DNA from: Nectonema munidae
Taxonomy: Eukaryota > Nematomorpha > Nectonematoida > Nectonematidae
DNA length: 64,000 bases
Direction: 5' to 3'
NCBI GenBank assembly: GCA_030549495.1
Contig: JAUIRK010000955.1
Location: 124,001 to 188,000, forward strand
Shown here: piece after piece, positions 1 to 10,679 of the stretch
Layout of the letters: each line of letters opens with the position of its first letter
Position numbering within the stretch: position 1 is the stretch's first letter
Made by a program: the position numbers and the translations under genes
Notes under the pieces: generated by a model
Told to the model about the DNA's origin: nothing
The model's input: the letters and a program-made list of their open reading frames with translations, nothing else
Databases searched by the model: none

Positions 1-169
1 CGACTCCGAAAAAGCCTAAATATTTCTTCTTATTTTACTCATCTTAGAATATTTATGAGTGTATGTTGACACAAGTGTAGTTATTATAAGTTAAATAATG
101 CATGACAGTAGCAAAGTTAAAACAAACAAAAATTTTAAGAGTTTAAAAATGCATATCATTAAGATTAAC

Positions 170-1370
170 ATAAAAGTCAAGATGTTAGCGTGATAAAGAG
201 AGAGTTGATGTTCATTATGTTTTCTATTTGAGAATTTGAGGTAAAGATGAAGGTTAGATCTGAATAGCATTGAAAGAAAGCTGGATTGTTAGCTAGGGGT
301 TTATAAGTATAATCCAGAGGATATCGGAGAGGCACCCACTTTGTCGCGTGGATAGTGAGAGGGAATGAATGGCGCTTATAGAACTCTGTTCGAATATAAG
401 ACACCGATTTGAAAGGTAATTTTGAATGAATTTTATGAGAAAATGATAGCAGGACGCCATGCTGAATTGAAGGCGTTGTTGATGTCTAGAAAGAGGGCGG
501 ATGATGTTAATTTGGATGATAGTTTTGTTTGGAGGTAGGAGGGGAGTCTATATAAAGCGGATTCTGGACTTTTGTGTGGTAGGTATGCAAATTGAAAGAG
601 ACTAACTTTGTTAGATGTGGTGATGTGAAAGAGAAACCTTTTGCGTAGAATTTTTTCTAAGATTTTTCCTAAAGTAGGGAGGATGGTGATTGGTCGCCAG
701 TTGGTTATGAGGCCTAAGTCTTTGTTGGGTTTAGGAAGTAAAATAAGCTCACCTATTTTCCAGATAGATGGAAAAAAGGAGAATTTTAGGCAACTGTATT
801 GTAAGAGATATTGTGAATATAAAGGGAAGGATTTTATGATAAGTTTTGTGGTTATAAGATCAAGGCTTGGAGATGATTTAGTATTTTGACTATTTATAGC
901 CGAAGCTAATTCAGCTAGATTTACTGGAGGAAAAGTTTGGGGTGAGTTTAGAGATGAGAAGGAGGAGACATGTTGGCGTATAGATTGGTTTACAATGTTA
1001 TCGGATGTATGAGAATCCTGAGGGAAAAGTGTTGAAAGAAAGGATGGGTTGTTGGAAATAGTGTGCGGTAGAAGTAGATTGAGTTGAGAAGAAGCTCTGT
1101 GATTTTTTCAGACGGAATTAATCACGTTCCATGGATTTTTAAGAGAGGAGGAGCAGAATTTTTTCCAAGATTCTTTTTTGCGGAATTTATTTCTGCCATA
1201 TATCTGTTTTTTATATTGAAGTAGTGTTCGATATTGTTGGGGCTATGGTTTTTACGAAGTGTTTTGAGAGAATGTTTTAGGGATTTTTAAGAGAGGTGAG
1301 AATGGGAGTACAGAAGTATGTCTGTTTTCTGAGTAAATATGGTTTGGCTGGGGTGGATAGTGTGATGGAG
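170..1370 (-). mobile_element. Non-LTR retrotransposon (LINE) fossil, I/R1-like reverse transcriptase
   Basis: Read on the minus strand, about 890 down to 440 gives the start of a reverse transcriptase: FFPSIWKIGELILLPKPNKD, then WRPITILPTLGKILEKIL, then a QFAYLPHKSPESAL-like stretch and LFLDINNAFNSAWRPAI. The order (KP, WRPI, GK.LEK, Q.A....S...AL, LDI..AF) is that of I/R1-group LINE polymerases. Further 5' on that strand (about 1340-890) lies an ESWKKFCSSSLKNPWN-like linker typical of these ORF2 proteins. Downstream (about 440-170) the palm is badly decayed and the catalytic YADD box is not recognisable. Stops and frame changes are scattered throughout, so it is dead. The 5' side ends close to the MITE at 1375. 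Confidence 0.8.
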
Positions 1371-1374
1371 ATGT

Positions 1375-1468
1375 TTAACCCGTTAACGACCAGAATAACC
1401 AGACGATATCTAGTGTAAAGCAGAAGATTCACATTTTGTAAAGTCGACTGTGGTCGATAACCGGTTAA
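1375..1468. mobile_element. TTAA-flanked MITE (piggyBac-like), short copy
   Basis: The copy starts TTAACCCGTTAACGACC and ends GATAACCGGTTAA, so imperfect terminal inverted repeats are bounded by TTAA on both sides. TTAA duplication with CCC/GGG ends is the signature of piggyBac-type transposition. It shares the internal words CAGACGATATCTA and GTAAAGCAGAAGATT with copies at 12503, 20662 and 21556. At 94 bp it is an internally deleted member. Confidence 0.75.
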
Positions 1469-1471
1469 TTG

Positions 1472-1995
1472 TGCTGTTGAGGGTAAGGGCTACAGAGTCA
1501 AGATCACTGGGAAAATTTATATGGGGAATAGTTGAGGGAAGTTGTTACTTTAATTGATTTAGGAAGTTTTAGGTGTATTTTGATTGGATAGTCTTGTGAA
1601 AGGTTTTATATTAACTTGATAAGTTATAAAAAGATGGTCGGAAGCAGATGGTGTGTGAGATGTGCCAATTTGTAATGAATTTTCATGTGTTCTTTGAGGC
1701 TCCATGGTAAAAATCATTAATAATGATTAAAATAATTAAAAAAATAATAAATGTAGAATATTTTTTTACATATAAAATATTTTTAAACAAATAAAATACA
1801 TCCGATTATTCTCTTTATAGATGTTCAAATATATTTAAGTTACAATTTCTATATAATTATGTATATAATTGATGGATACAAAAAGTACTTGGAATGTTAT
1901 TTTACCCTTGAAAAATGATACTATAACTTTGAGATGAATTTTTCAATGATAGTATTGAGATAACTAATTTATTACAAATTGGAAAAATAGAAACA
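1472..1995. other. AT-rich stretch, nothing recognised
   Basis: Low-complexity AT-rich sequence between a MITE and the 3' side of the MULE. The part next to 1995 matches the 3' non-coding part of the MULE derivative at 26.7 kb (the words around ATTACAAATTGGAAAAATAG). The MULE's expected second terminal repeat was not found here. Confidence 0.5.
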
Positions 1996-1997
1996 AT

Positions 1998-3645
1998 TTA
2001 AAAAAATAAGTTATAAGCAATACCTCTACTAAGGTAATCATTTAGGTCCCGATTTTCAAAATCATTGACAATGCGCTGTATTCTTTCTGCAGTTTCTTTA
2101 TATTTTCTTTTACGACTTGGAATCTTTGAGCCTGCTATAAACGATCGATGCCATCCTTCACAAGTATTATTTGTTTTACAACCACCTTGTTTGGCGGAAT
2201 CATAACAATTCCATAAATTATGTTCAAACGAGGAGACTAAACGACGATTTGGGCGTCCAATCAAGGTGTCCTCAAAGTAATCTATAATAGGCTGTATTTC
2301 TTCATGAAAAGGAGAATTATCAATTAAATATTCAAAAGAGCTGATTACATCTGTAAGGGGAACGAATGCAATAGCCATAAGCATGCGCATTTTTAACGCA
2401 AATTCAACATCGCTTTCATACAGATGCTGAAAACCATTTGACTGAATACTTCTAAATATACATTGAGAAAAATGGAAGAAGCAGCCTTTTTGTTTCGCAT
2501 TTGGAAAAAGTGCTTTAAATGCATTAATTGATGCAGTTTCAAAATCCGTCATAATTGTACGAGGTGATAAATAAAACTCCAAAGTCCTTTAGTTTTGTAA
2601 GAAGCGTCTTGTAGCTTTGTTCGGTTTTTTTGCCATTACAGCATAAACAAGGGGCAAAACATCACCGTTCATGATACCATGAATTGTGTATAGTTGAGTG
2701 AATAACGGAGGTACAAATTTGAAGGTTCCGTCGGGATACCAATTACCTGCATTTGATAATACTCTAAGATTTCGTTGAGTAGAAAACATAATTATTCGTT
2801 CAGAATCTTCTTTGCTGTCAAGAAGAAGGAAAGACTCATTTGAATTTGTTTTACGGTAATCCTCAGGTAAGTTCAACTGTAGTAAGCTGACTGGATTTGC
2901 AGGCTCTTGTGCATTCACATTTCTCATATTTCTGATGTTTCTTTTCAAATAGTGAGGTTTTGGCGTTACGAGGACATGAGTGTTTTTGTTGCATTAAGCA
3001 CTCTTGTTGCTTCAAGTTGAGCAATATCACCTGCGTGATTGTGTACTTCCAATCGTTTAATTATTGAATCTTTAGATGTATGAATTCTTGCAGGACAATG
3101 GGCTCCCTAGTATTGATCACACTTCCAGAAAGTTATTTCACCACCTTCATTATCTTTAACAAATTGACTTCCATTATCAACAAGTTTCAGTTTATTTCTT
3201 ATGCTTAAAACAAACTCCAGTGGCATCTTAAGGCACAAAATATCAAAAAAGGTGTTTTATTATAAGAAAAAATATCCACGATGAAAAGATATTTATATAT
3301 ACACAGAATTTGAGAAGAAGTAAAGAAAGTTAGAGACAATGACGATAAGTCTATATTAAAGCTGCTTTTCCTGTACTACATTTTGAGGTATGAAGATACA
3401 AATAAATATGTAGTATACCGTTAGTAATTTTATAAAAATATATGCATAATTGTATACGTAAATAGTGGGATTATCTTGTGACACCGCAAGGAAGTAATGG
3501 TCAATCCATAAATCTCGCGATGTAATCACTATACGATGAAACTACTCGATGAAAATACCAACGATGTATTGAATCACGATGAATTTACTATGCGATGAAA
3601 TTACGGAGATGAAGTTACCACGATGAAATTACCGAATACCAATTG
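1998..3645 (-). mobile_element. MULE (Mutator-like) DNA transposon with FLYWCH finger, nearly complete transposase
   Basis: On the minus strand a probable start at 3226 opens a FLYWCH zinc finger (ITFWKCDQY, then AHCPARIHT and EVHNHAGD). Then come the segments 2948-2589 (GNWYPDGTFKFVPPLFTQLY...MNGDVLPLVYAVM) and 2582-1998. The last carries the MULE hallmarks: the acidic TDFE, the GCFFHFSQ box (CxxHxxQ) and NTCEGWHRSF near the end. Visible breaks are one in-frame TAG in the finger (just after WKCDQY), a frame change near 2950 and another near 2585, so it is inactive but not old. At 3490-3645 lies the 5' terminal repeat, built of tandem CGATGAAATTAC-like units. A matching 3' terminus is missing. 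A deletion derivative with both termini sits at 26490-27330. Confidence 0.88.
3490..3645 (-). repeat. Terminal repeat of the MULE, tandem CGATGAAATTAC-like units
   Basis: The stretch consists of about seven imperfect 12-17 bp units of the form CGATGAAATTAC, variably reading ACGATGAAACTA, CGATGAAAATACCA, CGATGAATTTACTATG and CGATGAAGTTACCA. The same unit order recurs at 27190-27330 and, inverted, at 26490-26600. The repeat therefore belongs to the element and is not a chance satellite. Confidence 0.8.
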
Positions 3646-3749
3646 ATATGGACATTCGATCTCTCATTTGAAATCTGTTATTCACGTGGTACTGCAGTAT
3701 CTTACGTTAGGGCATCATAATAAATGCCTTGAACACACAGCATTTGCAT

Positions 3750-4880
3750 ATGATTTGAAACTAAGCTTAATACATCCCATTTTCAAAAAAGGGAGATAGA
3801 GAAGACATAAGTCATTTTAGACCCATTTTCATAATAATTTCTTCTATGATTTTCAATTTGGCTTCAGAAAATATCAAGATACTCAATCCTTACTTTTAAG
3901 CTTTGTCGAAAATATATTGAAAAACTCGGAATCTAATGAGTCAACAATTGCAGTCTTTCTTCATTTTTCAAAAGCATTTGACTGTCTTTCCCATCATATA
4001 CTTTTACAAAAACTGCAGCATTGTGGCTTGAGACAAAATTCTTTACGACTACTTGAATCCTACTTCACTGATCGTCGTCAGTTTGTGACAGTAAATGAGG
4101 TTAAATCGAACATTGTACGGACGAACGTTGGTGTTCCCCAGGGCTCTTCCTTCGGACCCCTCCTTTTTAATCTTTGTTAATGATTTCTACCAGGCCAATC
4201 AAATGTTACTGTTTTTTTATTTCCCTGATGACATTACTGTCAATATCCCATACTCTTACTCCCAAAACCCTATAGATGTTTGTTATCTGAATACAGAAGT
4301 TACCCCTCTTTTCGATTGGTGTACCATCAATGGTATGACCATTAATCTTTCTAAATCCAAAGCGATGTTGTTTGGGTTCTGTTCCAACAAACTTGAATTG
4401 CATGATTTTAAATTCGTATTTGTCAACCGTTTCAATCTTTTGCGTGTTATAATAGATGACAAACTGAATTGGCTCATGCATATACAGCATGTCAACTCTA
4501 TTCTTTCTAAAAAATTAGGTCTGCTCAAACAGTTCACGTCTATTCTGTCTCAGAAAACAAAAGTTCTATTATGCAATAGCTTCTTTCAACCACACGTAAG
4601 CTATTGCATTGCACTTTGGGGACATCAAAATCTTGCTATTTTTGAGAAAAATCCGAAAATTTTTTAAGGTACATACAGGATGTCAACCAACTTCCGTGAT
4701 AGATTCAATTTGTCCCTTCATTTGTACATCAAAAAAAGTTCAAACAGTCAGTACGGTTCAAAGTTTCAAAGTTATACAACCCTTTTGTCTATAATTTTTT
4801 GTGTGGAACATAGAGAATAAGTTCTTCAAAAAATATTACTAAAGCTCAGCTTATTGAAATTACCCTATATCTTGTAATCT
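3750..4880 (+). mobile_element. LINE fossil, Jockey-like reverse transcriptase
   Basis: The plus strand shows a fingers motif (HPIFKKGDREDISHFRP at about 3775), a palm A box (AVFLHFSKAFDCLSHHIL at 3950), the GVPQGSSFGPLLFN box at 4131-4175 and then the region of the catalytic box, here YFPDDIT where FADDT is usual. The thumb and C-terminal parts follow (WCTINGMTINLSKSKAMLFG, LGLLKQF). The frame changes near 4175, so two overlapping open frames are needed, and further decay occurs after 4667. The A of the FADD box is P in this copy. It is a dead element without a clear poly(A) tail. Confidence 0.85.
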
Positions 4881-4884
4881 ATAT

Positions 4885-5660
4885 TCAATATGACTTATGT
4901 ATCATTTGCTTATAATGTTTGCAAAATCAATCTTTCTTCTCTTACTACCCTTGCATAATGCCAAACAATATTTTGTATACACATTTTCCATTTACATTTT
5001 TATGTTTTTATTTGCCTATATGCATGTATTTCATGGAATTCTAGCTAACATTATAATCCATATTTTTTTTGAACAACGCCGCCAACTATTTCCTCAATTT
5101 CATTTTGTATTTTATATTTTGTGGGTCATTTCATAATAGCGACTTTTGGCCATTTGAAATTAAAAAAAACATTTCACATTGCACAAGTATTTCAAGAGCT
5201 TGAAAAAGTCGTAGTAGAAATACCTTAAAGAATTAATTTGATTTAAATAAGATAATAAAGATAAATAAAAATGCCACAAGATTTATGATGGTGGATTGGG
5301 ACTTCTTTGGAGGTTGAATAGAAGAGTTCGGAAAAGAAAAAAAAGCTCTTTTGGTCGATTAACTCCAGTGTAAGTAGAGATTGCGATTTGACGAAAAGGA
5401 AGAATGCAAGGAAAAACTGAAGGATGTTAACAGCAGACAATGATTGAAGGAACATGATATGAAGGGAAACAAATATATATATATAAAATAATGTAATAAA
5501 AGGAAAAATATTTATATAATATCAAAGATTTATATATATAAATATAAACTCATTTGGTACTATGTGATATAATTTGTAAGATCATGTTAAAACATAATCA
5601 AATAAGCAATATGTCATTAAAGTTAATAAAATAGTTTTATAAAGTGATTTATAGGTATGT
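4885..5660. other. AT-rich stretch between two LINEs, nothing recognised
   Basis: Contains only short hydrophobic open frames of the kind expected by chance in AT-rich DNA, plus a TATATA run near 5470-5500. No transposon ends or coding motifs were recognised. Confidence 0.4.
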
Positions 5661-5669
5661 TGTACATAT

Positions 5670-6785
5670 ATAAGTAATTTAAAAATTACTACAAATATAA
5701 CAATTTAATATAGTACAGCAATCTTCATAATTAAAAATAAAGTGTAAAGTAAATTTATGTTTTAAAGTTTGAAGGGAGGAATCGAATTCTAGGAAAGAGT
5801 TAAGAAAAGTGTTCCATATTTTGGTTAACATAAACTTCAAAGATTTTTGAGAAGATTTTAGACTATAGAATGGTATTTTCATGTTGCTTATATATCTAGC
5901 AGATGACCTTTCTAATACATAATTAAATATAAGCCGATCAATTATGAACGGTGGTAAATAACGATGAAGGGCTTTCCAAATAAAAAGACAAAGTTGCTTG
6001 TTGTAGATATATGTGATCTTAAGAATTTTATTCTGTTGGAAAAATTTGCAAGTATGTGAATTGTAATTTAGATTGAAAATTATTCAAACAGCCTTTTTCT
6101 GTTGAGTTAAGAACATCCCCAATTGATAATACTGTATGTTAGATGTGGTAAAGCCAAGGCCCAGTAAATTTCCAATTTAACATAATCTGGGATATGTCTA
6201 AGTGAAAACAATATTCCTATTACACAACTAATTTTCCTGGAAACATCTTTCACATGTTCATTCCATTTAAGATTGTCTGTGAGTACCAGGCCAAGAAAAT
6301 TATAGGACTTGGATAACACAATGTCATTTTTTTCCAAAAATTTTGGAGTCTTTTTTTTGTTTGTAAAATACATATAGACGGTCTTCTTTTTATTAATACA
6401 AAAATCATTTGAAATACACCATTCAGATATCTTACTAATCTTGATTTTATACAATTCATCTAATGATTTATCATAGAGTGAGCTATGCTGTTGAAGTAAA
6501 GAGTGAGGTATTAAGATTGTTAGGTCATCTGCAAATGAAAGAATATCTAGAGCCTTATTTGAATAAAAAATATCATTTATATAGATTAGGAATAACAAGG
6601 GCACTAGGAATGAGCCTTGTGGCACTCCTTTGTTATTCGTAGCCATAAGTGAAGTTGAAAAACTATTGTTGACATTTACAATTTGTTGTCTGAAGGATAA
6701 ATAGGAGCTGAAAAAACTAAGGGCATTATTATCGAAACCATACTTTTTTAACTTAAGAAACAGTTTGCTGTGGGAATTGTATATA
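5670..6785 (-). mobile_element. LINE fossil, Jockey-like reverse transcriptase, 5'-truncated
   Basis: On the minus strand a thumb-proximal segment (ALSFFSSYLSFRQQIVNVN) leads into GVPQGSFLVPLLFLIYINDI at about 6628-6565 and the intact catalytic box SFADDLTIL. Next come WCISNDFCINKKKT and the YNFLGLVLTDNLKWNEHV box, then LRHIPDYVKLEIYWALALPH. The C-terminal part at 5882-5679 (KIWNTFLNSFLEFDSSLQTL) is the usual Jockey end, in another frame after at least one shift near 6105. The 5' end stops near 6785, the usual outcome of incomplete reverse transcription. The 180-codon central frame is still open, so this copy is younger than the one at 3.9 kb. Confidence 0.87.
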
Positions 6786-6789
6786 ATGA

Positions 6790-7390
6790 ATTGTTCATGT
6801 CTTTTTTTTTAATCATCTCCAAACTATGAACTTTTAATGTATGCAAATGCTATGATATATAAACTCTTCTTCTTCTTTAACGTAATCTACTAAGTAGGCT
6901 AGTAATTTATTATTTAGCTATAATAAGTTATAGTTATAATTTAATTATAGTTAAGTATTCCAATTATTCCTTCAGTATATGCTTCTGCTGTTGGTAAAAT
7001 TAATTGAGATTTCTAAAATAATTCATTCACCAAATTAATTAAAATATTTCTGCACTTACCATGGTTCAATAAATAAAAAGAAATACATATACACTTTAAA
7101 ATCCTTTTTCCTATTTTATCTTCATCATTTTTTTCTTATATCTGATATTAAATATTAATTTCTCAATTCATTATGCATCTTACTAAGCGAGGAACCAATG
7201 CCTTGTTCGGGTTTGTGTAGGAAAATTGGCAACATACACAGAAATGAACATTTTACTTTTCTCAAGCCCTTCATTCCACCCTTTCATATTTTTTATCGTT
7301 GTTTCCAAGTGATTTTTGGTCTTTGAGTTGCCGTTATCCCATTTATTTGGAAATGCAAAAATTTTCTTCCCTCTTTCTGAATGACCCATC
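6790..7390. other. Intergenic AT-rich stretch
   Basis: A run of T and several TAGTTATAA-type palindromic words around 6900-6960, otherwise unstructured. No gene was recognised. Confidence 0.4.
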
Positions 7391-7401
7391 CATCTTAGCC
7401 C

Positions 7402-7562
7402 CATCAGCTGGTGGGCTGATAGGTAGAGGCGTCGCCTATGGATCCAAAGCCTTTGGGTTCGAATCCCGGCGATGCCATCGACTTATCATAAAAAGTTCAT
7501 CAGTGCAGATATGGAAGTTTCTACTTCCCTTGCATGAAACACCCTGTCAAAAAAAAAAAAAA
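7402..7562 (+). mobile_element. tRNA-derived SINE with A-tail and 10-bp target duplication
   Basis: The head looks like a tRNA, with an A-box-like TGATAGGTAGAGGCG and a B box GGGTTCGAATCCCGG. A body of about 80 bp follows, then a pure A run at 7548-7562. The insert is flanked by an exact 10-bp repeat, ATCTTAGCCC, at 7392-7401 and 7563-7572. Intact boxes, a clean A-tail and a perfect duplication mark a recent LINE-driven insertion. It is not a functional tRNA gene: the cloverleaf is incomplete and the duplication shows retroposition. Confidence 0.85.
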
Positions 7563-7572
7563 ATCTTAGCCC

Positions 7573-9865
7573 GTTTCTGGAGAATGCAACTTCTATACAA
7601 TAGACACCTAAGCTTCACTTTCTTTAAGTTTCTTCCATCTAGTTCTTGGTATTTTCTTTGCGTTGCTGAATATTCTCCTTTTATCGGCTTGAAATAATGC
7701 CAAAGTTTTGCTTGCGTTTTAAAAGCCCAGGTTAAATGCAACTGTATACAGTCAAACTTTCTCATAATAATAGAAGGGTGAGGTTGTAAATCTGACAATG
7801 CAAGATATAAGCGAGAAATACAATAGGATGGTAGAACAATCGGTTATTAATATTGAAGCAGTTACCGTCAAAGACATCCTAAGTTTGAGGATGGAGCCCA
7901 GGTGTGTCCGTGAAAATTGTCATTTTACAAATGTCAAAATGACATAGATCTATCCGATTCCTTTTACCTCGCTTTCCTAAAGACACGCAAGGCTTCGTGA
8001 AGAACGACTTTGCGAACAATTGACATAAACGTTAGAATTGTTTAAATTTATTTTGAAAGAAGGGACACAAATTCTGGGAGTGCTAGATAACTAAATTACT
8101 GAAAGCTAACTAACAAATATAAGGACTATTTTTAAATTGGGGTAGAAAAGTTTGTTATTGCATCATCAAAATATTTAGTATGCGCGTCTTTTATTTTTCT
8201 CGTTTTTATAATGAGCGTTTAAAGGTATGTTATTTGGGAAAACGTTGAAAGCAAATGTTAAAAAAGATATCACAAATTCTAATGAACTATGTAATATATA
8301 AAGTGAAATTTGTAATGAAGAATGGTGTAACACTCGTAACTGGGTTAAGGGCAAAGCTTCACGATGTTTGCATAATCCTACCTACCAAGCAGTCTCTCGT
8401 TTTATATTTCAAAAGGTGTGCTTTACACTTTTCATCTCAGTGCTAAACAGCTAGATTTTATTCCCCCGGAGTGCGTGCTATCTTTGAGGAATTCGCGCTT
8501 ATCTTTGACATTGAAATAATTTTAAAATATGGCAAATGGAATTAAATTATAATTAGTCTATTAAATTTGTATAAAATATATTTGAGATCTTTGATTGTAA
8601 TGAACTAAAGCTGTTTCAAATATGCGCCAAAAAAATAAACCGAAAATGAGAATAAATTTCAAAAATATTCGGCCAACATTGGATGAGTCCGAAAGGGTTT
8701 TATCAGCTGTTGCAATTTTTTATCACAAAATGAAGATCTAGGGCCTTAAGTGGTAAAACAATTCATCGTTTGTCTTTTAACTTTTAATATCTCATTTATC
8801 GGATAAATTAAACATTTTCCAATTTTTTTCTTTGCTAATACAAATATATAAGACAAATTTTTCTAAAAATTTTCTCCAAATAAAAAAGAAGATAATTTCA
8901 CTGTATATATCTTTGGCGGACACACCAAAGTTTTATGCCATTTTTACTAGTGTTAAAAAGGTTTCAGTTCTTCTATTCGAAAACATAAAAAATTTTAAAA
9001 GACAAATCTCACGAAAATTAACGAGTTTATTCGATTTTGAATGTTTTTCCAATTTTATACGATTTAACAAATTTAAAACGAATTTTTCTTCAAAAATTTG
9101 GTCAACAAAAATTAGAATTTTTAAGGCTTTCTTTTTCAATCGAATTTTATATATTTAAACGGATGATTTTCATTTTCCGGGACACCAGTGTCTCAATGGT
9201 CCTTAAAAGATTATGTAACATTGATGGTTGCCCTCAATAATAAGTTTTTATACCCAAACTCTTTAGTGTTCAGACTAAATGCCGATGGACATAATGTCGA
9301 CAAAGATAACATATGTGCTTTGACAAAATGTCATCGAAAATAAAGAATAAAAAAATTAAACGAAAGAACAAGGAAAAATAATTAAAAATCAAAAATGTAG
9401 TAAATATGCACCATTTTTAGTTCTATTTTGTCCTTTTGCAATTCTATCTGAAATACGTTTTTTGATTAAATATTTTTGTGTTTATATTATTTTGACATAT
9501 GTTATTTTTGTTTAAACTTTTCTTAATAAAATGTTAACATTATTTTTAGTTTAAATTTATTGGCAAGGAATTAGCAACTATTACAAATATTTATTATTTT
9601 TTCAATTTTTTTATTTTTCATTTTCTTTGTAAGCGACTTTTAATGTTATTTCAAAAAACACATGAAAATTATTTGCTTAGAATTGCAAAAAGATAAAAAG
9701 GAATTGCAAAATAGGTCAAAAAATGGTATAGTTAGTTACAAATAGACATTGTCTTAGTAAACATTATGTGGTTTTGGGGATAGGCAGGTGGTGCGCGAGT
9801 ATATATTACACTATCAAAAAAGTAGACATTATTGTTTCATGTAGAATGATTGGTTAAATTTTAGA
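7573..9865. other. Long AT-rich intergenic stretch
   Basis: No host gene was recognised. Around 8830-9150 there are repeated AAATTTTTC-like words that produce chance open frames on both strands. At 9285-9315 the words GATGGACATAATGTCGAC recall the GTCGAC array at 22.6 kb. The rest is unstructured. Confidence 0.4.
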
Positions 9866-9867
9866 TG

Positions 9868-10284
9868 GCTGACCCATTTTAGTTCAAGTAAAGCTCTATT
9901 GAATACCATTGGAAATTCGAGTTCGTTTGCATTCCTCTATAGCAGTGTTTCCCAAACTGGGGCTAAATGACCCCCTAAGGGTAATTTAACAATTTTTCGG
10001 TGGTAATGGAGGTTCAGAAAAAAAGAAGTTAATAATTCTGGAAATCATGAAAACATTGCGGTTCCTGGCGTTAGAATTAAAGTCAAATAGTCTTAGTATG
10101 TAATGTTGTAAACCAAACTGTAACAATGTTCGAATACAATAAATATAAACTATCTCTAGTGTTTTCACGACAACATTCTTTGAAAGGGGTAACATGTTTA
10201 CTGGGGCATGATAAATTGGGTTACAAGCTAAAAAAAGTTTTGGCAACCACTGCTCTCAAGGAACAACAATCCAAAATGGGTTAG
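9868..10284. mobile_element. TTAA-type MITE split by a later hAT MITE
   Basis: The left part (9868-9942, from GACCCATTTTAG to CATTCCTCTATAG) and right part (10261-10284, ending AAAATGGGTTAG) together match the reverse complement of the small MITE at 21953-22045. They are separated by the hAT-type MITE 9943-10252. The left TTAA has decayed. Confidence 0.65.
9943..10252. mobile_element. hAT-type MITE nested inside another MITE
   Basis: Starts CAGTGTTTCCCAAACTGG and ends TTGGCAACCACTG, giving imperfect inverted ends of the hAT CAGTG type. The 8-bp flanks are CTCTATAG (9935-9942) and CTCTCAAG (10253-10260), a target duplication with two later changes. No coding capacity. Confidence 0.7.
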
Positions 10285-10285
10285 A

Positions 10286-10679
10286 AGCGTGCATAAAAAT
10301 AAACATGCAATATAACTTGAAATTTAAAAAAATCCTAACTAAAAATTGTAAAGTGAGTCGCTCACATGGTAAAAAAAGTGAAATTTTAAATTTCCCAAAT
10401 CACTTGCTAAAAATATAAATAGAGGCACTTATCATAAAATCCAAAGATGTCTTCCTTATGTGGAGTTAGTTATCCACGGTTCAGTCACAAACAAAAATGA
10501 GTCCGCTTTAAAAGTCACATGAAACTTCATTTCTAAAAGAAAGGTAGGCGATTAATTCCCGAAAACCAGAACCAACAAGGGATAACCTTTGATTGCTTAT
10601 TTTGATTTATTACAGTGAAATTCACTAACAAAGCATTGTTTTTTTCATATCTGATTAAAGTTTCATTCAAATTTAAGAG
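10286..10679. other. Region upstream of the first TMEM268 exon found
   Basis: The N-terminal exon and promoter of TMEM268 should lie here or further left. A short ATG frame at 10450 (MSSLCG before a GTTAGT donor) has the right phase, but nothing else supports it. Confidence 0.3.

Noticed and set aside
4897-5136. Membrane-like open frame
   Set aside because: Phe/Ile/Leu-rich frames are expected by chance in AT-rich DNA; no family motif, no splice context.
7402-7562. tRNA gene suggested by the B box GGGTTCGAATCCC
   Set aside because: The cloverleaf is not complete. An A-tail and an exact 10-bp duplication show a SINE. The same reasoning applies at 18.4, 20.2, 38.2 and 54.4 kb.
8832-9158. 108-codon frame with Lys/Phe-rich product
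   Set aside because: Built from AAATTTTTC-type repeats and open on both strands, so it is compositional.
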